Part shown: positions 60,825 through 64,000 of the stretch, in pieces | How the letters are laid out: every line of letters starts with the position of its first letter | Position numbering within the stretch: position 1 is the stretch's first letter | Source: Mycobacterium sp. IS-1264 | Lineage (GTDB): Bacteria; Actinomycetota; Actinomycetes; Mycobacteriales; Mycobacteriaceae | Assembly (NCBI RefSeq): GCF_001954195.1 | Contig: NZ_MBES01000057.1 | Span: 1-64,000, forward strand | Direction: 5' to 3' | Length of the DNA stretch: 64,000 bases | The notes under the pieces: generated by a model | Database searches by the model: none | Seen by the model: only the letters and a program-made list of their open reading frames with translations | What the model was told of the DNA's origin: nothing | Program-made: the position numbers and the translations under genes

Positions 60825-61925
60825 TCAAGCGGCCCCACGAACGACATCGACAGGGTCGCCGGCGGTGTCTCTCCGAGACCCCGGGATGCTCAGCTTGACG
60901 ATCTTGCGGACGACGGTGCCGAACTGACGCAGCAGCGGGCCCTTGTTGTACGGGATGCCATAGCGTTCGCAGATCTCCTGCACTTCCGGCGCGATGTCGG
61001 CGTACCGGCGGGCGGGCATGTCCGGGAACAGGTGGTGCTCGATCTGGTGCGACAGGTTGCCGGACAGCAGGTGAAAGAGCTTGCCCCCGGTCAGGTTCGC
61101 CGAACCGAGCACCTGGCGGAAGTACCACTGGCCACGTGACTCGTCCTTCGTCTCCTCGATCGTGAATTCCTGTGTGCCGTCTGGGAAGTGGCCGCAGAAG
61201 ATGATCATGTACGACCACACGTTGCGCATCAGGTTCGCCGTCAGATTGCCGGTGAAGACGAACGGGGCGAACGGCCCGGCCAGCAGCGGGAAGGCGACGT
61301 AGTCCTTGAGCGACTGCCGCTTCGTCTTTTTCCAGATAGCCCTTAACGTGTCGCGCTTGTCGCGCAGGCTGATCTCACCGGAGCGGATGCGCTCGGTTTC
61401 CAGCTCGTGCAGCGCGACGCCGTACTGAAACAGCACCATCAGCAGGAATGCGTAGACCGGGTTGCCCAGGAAGTACGGTTTCCACCGCTGGTCTTCGCTC
61501 ATGCGCAGGATGCCGTAGCCGATGTCGCGGTCCATCCCGACGATGTTGGTGTGGGTGTGGTGCATGTAGTTGTGCGAGTGCCGCCACTGGTCGGCCGGGC
61601 ATGAGGTGTCCCACTCGAACGTGCGGCCGCAGATCGTCGGGTCACGCATCCAGTCGTACTGGCCGTGCATGATGTTGTGCCCGATCTCCATGTTGTCCAA
61701 AATTTTCGCGACGCCCAGCATCGCGGTGCCCACCAGCCAGGCCGGCGGCAGAAACAACAGGGCGCGTCCACCGACCTCCAGCGCACGCTGGGCCTTGATG
61801 ACGCGGCGGATGTAGTCGGCATCCTTCTCGCCGAGGTCTGCCATCACGCGTTCCTTGATGGCGTCGAGTTCGCGGCCGAACGCGTCGGCCTGTTCTGTGG
61901 TCAGGGTGATCTTGGTCCTTGTCAT
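60825..61925 (-). CDS. Acyl-CoA/fatty-acid desaturase (DesA3-like)
   Basis: 366 residues. Three His boxes: HNIMHGQ (about 84), HSHNYMHHTHTN (about 115-126) and QIEHHLFPDMP (about 303-313), with two pairs of hydrophobic helices. Introduces a cis double bond using electrons from the upstream reductase. AGGAGG sits 9 bp before the ATG at 61925. M. tuberculosis has a comparable desaturase/reductase pair (desA3-Rv3230c) elsewhere in its genome. Confidence 0.94.
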   Translation of the reverse strand: MTRTKITLTTEQADAFGRELDAIKERVMADLGEKDADYIRRVIKAQRALEVGGRALLFLPPAWLVGTAMLGVAKILDNMEIGHNIMHGQYDWMRDPTICGRTFEWDTSCPADQWRHSHNYMHHTHTNIVGMDRDIGYGILRMSEDQRWKPYFLGNPVYAFLLMVLFQYGVALHELETERIRSGEISLRDKRDTLRAIWKKTKRQSLKDYVAFPLLAGPFAPFVFTGNLTANLMRNVWSYMIIFCGHFPDGTQEFTIEETKDESRGQWYFRQVLGSANLTGGKLFHLLSGNLSHQIEHHLFPDMPARRYADIAPEVQEICERYGIPYNKGPLLRQFGTVVRKIVKLSIPGSRRDTAGDPVDVVRGAA

Positions 61926-61936
61926 GACTTTTCCTC

Positions 61937-63052
61937 CTAGAGGGATAGGTCGACGTCGCCGACGGGGACGGACACGCAGATCTGGACGTCCTCGTCGGGG
62001 CAGGTCGAGACCGCGCCGGTGACCAGGTTGCGCACCGTGCCGGCCGTCTTGCGCCGGGTACAGGTGTGGCAGATTCCCATGCGGCAGCCGTTCTCGGGCG
62101 TCAGGCCCGCTGATTCGGCCTGTTCCAGCAGCGAGCGGCCGTCGTCGACGACATCAATGCCGCTGTCCGCGAACGTGACTCGGCCACCCGATGGGTTCGC
62201 CGACGGCTCGAAGGCCGGCGGCACGAAGCTTTCGGTGTACACGTTGTCGCAGTGCTCGCGGACCGCCTCAACCAATGCCGTTGGCCCGCAGACGAATACC
62301 GCATCCGGCGACGGCATCGCGGCGTCCAGGTGTTCGCGCCCGAACCGGCCGGTCAAATCGCCGTCGTCGGCCCGGGTGTAACCGTGCAGCACCCGCACGC
62401 CGGGCAGGCCGTTATGGGCGGCAAGTTCTTCGTGATAGCACGCCTCGGCGGCGCTGCGCGCGTAGTGGATAAACGCGATCTCCGCTCCGGGGGTGTGCGG
62501 ATGACGCTCGGCGATCAGCGTCCGCAGCATCGCCATGACGGGCGTGATGCCGCTTCCGCCGGAAACGAACAGGATGCGCCGCGGTCGCTGCGCCGGCAAC
62601 ACGAAGTCCCCGCCGACGCCTGCCAGGCCGACCACCATGCCGCGCCGGGCGCGCTCGTACAGGTAGGTCGAGACCAGCCCACCGTCGTGGTGACCGATCG
62701 TCAGCTCCAGATACGAGCTGCCTTCGGCGTTGGCAGGCGAGTAGCAGCGGGTGTGCCGGCGGCCGTCGATGTCGACGGTGACGTTGACGTACTGACCCGC
62801 CGTGACGGTATGGGCTGACGCGAAGGCCTCGTTCGGGGCGAGGGTGAGGGTGACGCTGCGCGGAGTGGTCCTGCGGACGTCGACGACTTTGGCGCGGCCG
62901 TCTCCCGACGTCCAGGTCGGCGCCACCAGCTCGGTGTAGCGGTCGACGCCGTGGGGACCCGTGAGCAGGTCGACCAGGTCGGAACCCAGGACTCGCTTCT
63001 GGAAAGCTTTGACAAAGCGCCGACCGGAGGTCTGAGCGGTTTGAGTGAACAT
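61937..63052 (-). CDS. Ferredoxin-NADP reductase with 2Fe-2S domain
   Basis: 371 residues. FAD domain RCYSPANAEGSS, NAD(P) domain ILFVSGGSGITPVMAMLRTL, and C-terminal plant-type 2Fe-2S site CRMGICHTC plus a later Cys (STCPDED). Supplies electrons to the desaturase 11 bp downstream. ATG 63052. The gene is divergent from a TetR gene whose sites overlap this start. Confidence 0.93.
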   Translation of the reverse strand: MFTQTAQTSGRRFVKAFQKRVLGSDLVDLLTGPHGVDRYTELVAPTWTSGDGRAKVVDVRRTTPRSVTLTLAPNEAFASAHTVTAGQYVNVTVDIDGRRHTRCYSPANAEGSSYLELTIGHHDGGLVSTYLYERARRGMVVGLAGVGGDFVLPAQRPRRILFVSGGSGITPVMAMLRTLIAERHPHTPGAEIAFIHYARSAAEACYHEELAAHNGLPGVRVLHGYTRADDGDLTGRFGREHLDAAMPSPDAVFVCGPTALVEAVREHCDNVYTESFVPPAFEPSANPSGGRVTFADSGIDVVDDGRSLLEQAESAGLTPENGCRMGICHTCTRRKTAGTVRNLVTGAVSTCPDEDVQICVSVPVGDVDLSL

Positions 63053-63061
63053 ATGTACACT
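63044..63061. promoter_or_regulatory. Imperfect palindrome over the reductase start
   Basis: AGTGAAC-ATAT-GTACACT, one mismatch between arms. It covers the reductase ATG. Related in half-site (GTGAAC) to the second palindrome at 63113-63128. Confidence 0.45.
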
Positions 63062-63112
63062 GTGCGCCCGCCCGCCCCAGCTAGTCAAGGGTTTCTACCC
63101 GTATGTGGTAGG

Positions 63113-63128
63113 GTTCACAATAGTGAAC
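63113..63128. promoter_or_regulatory. Perfect palindrome over the TetR start
   Basis: GTTCAC-AATA-GTGAAC with 6-bp perfect arms. It covers the GTG start of the TetR gene, which supports leaderless or autoregulated expression. Probably one of two sites for that regulator. Confidence 0.55.
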
Positions 63129-63797
63129 AGTCGTACTCCTGGCTCACGGTCGCGTAAGTCCGGCCGCGAGAGCGCACGCGAAAGCCCCTCGCGCGGCGAG
63201 CGGAAGGAGGCCACCAGGCGTGCCATCATCGCCGCGGCCCTCAAGCTCCTGCAGGACCGCAGCTTTTCCAGCCTGAGCCTGCGTGAGGTGACTCGGGAGG
63301 TCGGGATCGTGCCCGCCGCGTTCTATCGCCATTTCGAGTCGATGGAGGCGCTCGGGCTGGTGCTGATCGACGAGTCGTTTCGCACCCTGCGGGACACGCT
63401 GCGCGGGGCGCGGGCGGGCAAGCTCGACCCGACCCGTGTGATCGAGTCGTCGGTCGAGATCGTCGTCGCCAGCATCACCGAACGCCGCGAGCACTGGCGG
63501 TTCATCTACCGGGAGCGCTCGGGCGGGGTCACCGTGCTGCGCTACGCGATCCGCACCGAGTTGCGCCTGATCACCTCGGAGCTGGCCACCGACCTGGCGC
63601 GATTTCCCGGCCTGCACGAGTGGAGCACCGAGGATCTCAACGTGCTTGCGACGCTGTTCGTCAACGCGATGATCGTCATCGCCGAGGCCATCGAGGACGC
63701 CCAGAGCAGCGAGGCGCTGGAAGACGTGCGCCGGCTTGCGGTCAAACAACTGCGGTTGATCACCATCGGCATCGCCGGCTGGCGAAGCAGCCCGTGA
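63123..63797 (+). CDS. TetR-family regulator of the desaturase pair
   Basis: 224 residues. HTH: EATRRAIIAAALKLLQDRSFSSLSLREVTREVGIVPAAFYRHFESMEALGLVLIDESF. The FSSLSLREVTREVGIVPAAFYRHF form is typical of DesT/FabR-like regulators of unsaturated fatty-acid genes. GTG 63123 lies in the palindrome. Predicted to sense acyl-CoA state and control the divergent reductase-desaturase unit. Confidence 0.88.
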   Translation: MNSRTPGSRSRKSGRESARESPSRGERKEATRRAIIAAALKLLQDRSFSSLSLREVTREVGIVPAAFYRHFESMEALGLVLIDESFRTLRDTLRGARAGKLDPTRVIESSVEIVVASITERREHWRFIYRERSGGVTVLRYAIRTELRLITSELATDLARFPGLHEWSTEDLNVLATLFVNAMIVIAEAIEDAQSSEALEDVRRLAVKQLRLITIGIAGWRSSP

Positions 63798-63801
63798 ACC
63801 G

Positions 63802-64000
63802 CTACCGCGGCGCCCGCCACATCGCCCACATCGTCGGGCCGCCGTCGGGAAGCACGATCTCACGGGTCACCGTGAAGCCGAAACGTTCGTAATACGGCAC
63901 GTTTTCGCGTTTCGTCGATTCGAGATAAGCCGGTGCGTGTTCGGCGTCAACGCGGTCCAGGCGGGACCGCATCAGGACCTGACCGAAGCCCTGGCCGCGT
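63802..64000 (-). CDS. GNAT acetyltransferase, C-terminal end (Rv0133-like)
   Basis: 66 residues of the 3' end are in the window, reading into the right edge. They contain the acetyl-CoA loop RGQGFGQVLMR (motif A), YLESTKRENVPYYERFGF (motif B) and the stop at 63802-63804. Convergent with the TetR gene, 4 bp away. The N-terminal part lies outside the window. Confidence 0.85.
   Translation of the reverse strand, partial: RGQGFGQVLMRSRLDRVDAEHAPAYLESTKRENVPYYERFGFTVTREIVLPDGGPTMWAMWRAPR

Overview
The window is high-GC, gene-dense actinobacterial DNA, almost certainly from a Mycobacterium. It carries a PE/PE-PPE protein, the start of an mce operon with paired yrbE permeases, F420- and mycothiol-type enzyme families, and many FadD/FadE-like genes. 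Read right to left, the backbone follows, from memory, the M. tuberculosis H37Rv order from about Rv0133 to Rv0169: GNAT, ephF, TetR, cyp138, msrA, Rv0138-0142, ClC channel, two methyltransferases, ALDH, SDR, ptbB, fadE2, pntAa/pntAb/pntB, Rv0157A, Rv0158, PE4, Rv0161, Rv0163, Rv0164, mce1R, fadD5, yrbE1A, yrbE1B, mce1A. Extra blocks separate the backbone genes, so this is a related mycobacterium (probably an environmental or opportunistic slow grower) and not the M. tuberculosis complex.

Layout. 1-4.9 kb: 5' end of the mce1 lipid-import operon with its divergent GntR regulator. 4.9-5.9 kb: Rv0164- and Rv0163-like genes. 5.4-15.0 kb: a minus-strand run of eleven tightly packed genes (P450, MDR and SDR dehydrogenases, Baeyer-Villiger-type monooxygenase, esterase, HpcH aldolase, Fe-alcohol dehydrogenase, thioesterase and small fold proteins) that looks like a catabolic pathway. 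15.1-23.1 kb: an acyl-CoA arm (CoA transferase III, acyl-CoA dehydrogenase, F420 LLM oxidoreductase, two TesB-like thioesterases), an SMP-30 lactonase and a TetR. A two-part motif, GTGACACTT-N9-TTTGTAAAG, lies at the 5' end of each of the four transcription units in this block and suggests a common regulon. 23.1-26.3 kb: FAD oxidase, SDR and DapB-like dehydrogenase. 26.5-29.7 kb: small membrane protein, two-component system and an unknown protein. 29.7-36.3 kb: membrane acyltransferase, PE-PPE hydrolase, a four-gene ArsR operon with tandem operators, and a TetR/peroxiredoxin pair. 36.5-42.3 kb: pnt transhydrogenase (with a MIRU-like insert), fadE2 and ptbB. 42.3-57.8 kb: the Rv0148-Rv0134 backbone with added pirin and Dps genes. 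57.8-63.8 kb: added sulfotransferase, DUF1214 and a desaturase/reductase pair with a divergent TetR. The window ends in a GNAT gene.

No rRNA, tRNA, CRISPR array, insertion sequence or prophage was recognised. The main new-biology candidate is the 5.4-23.1 kb catabolic cluster with its shared motif. Function names rest on motifs and family knowledge; no database search was run.
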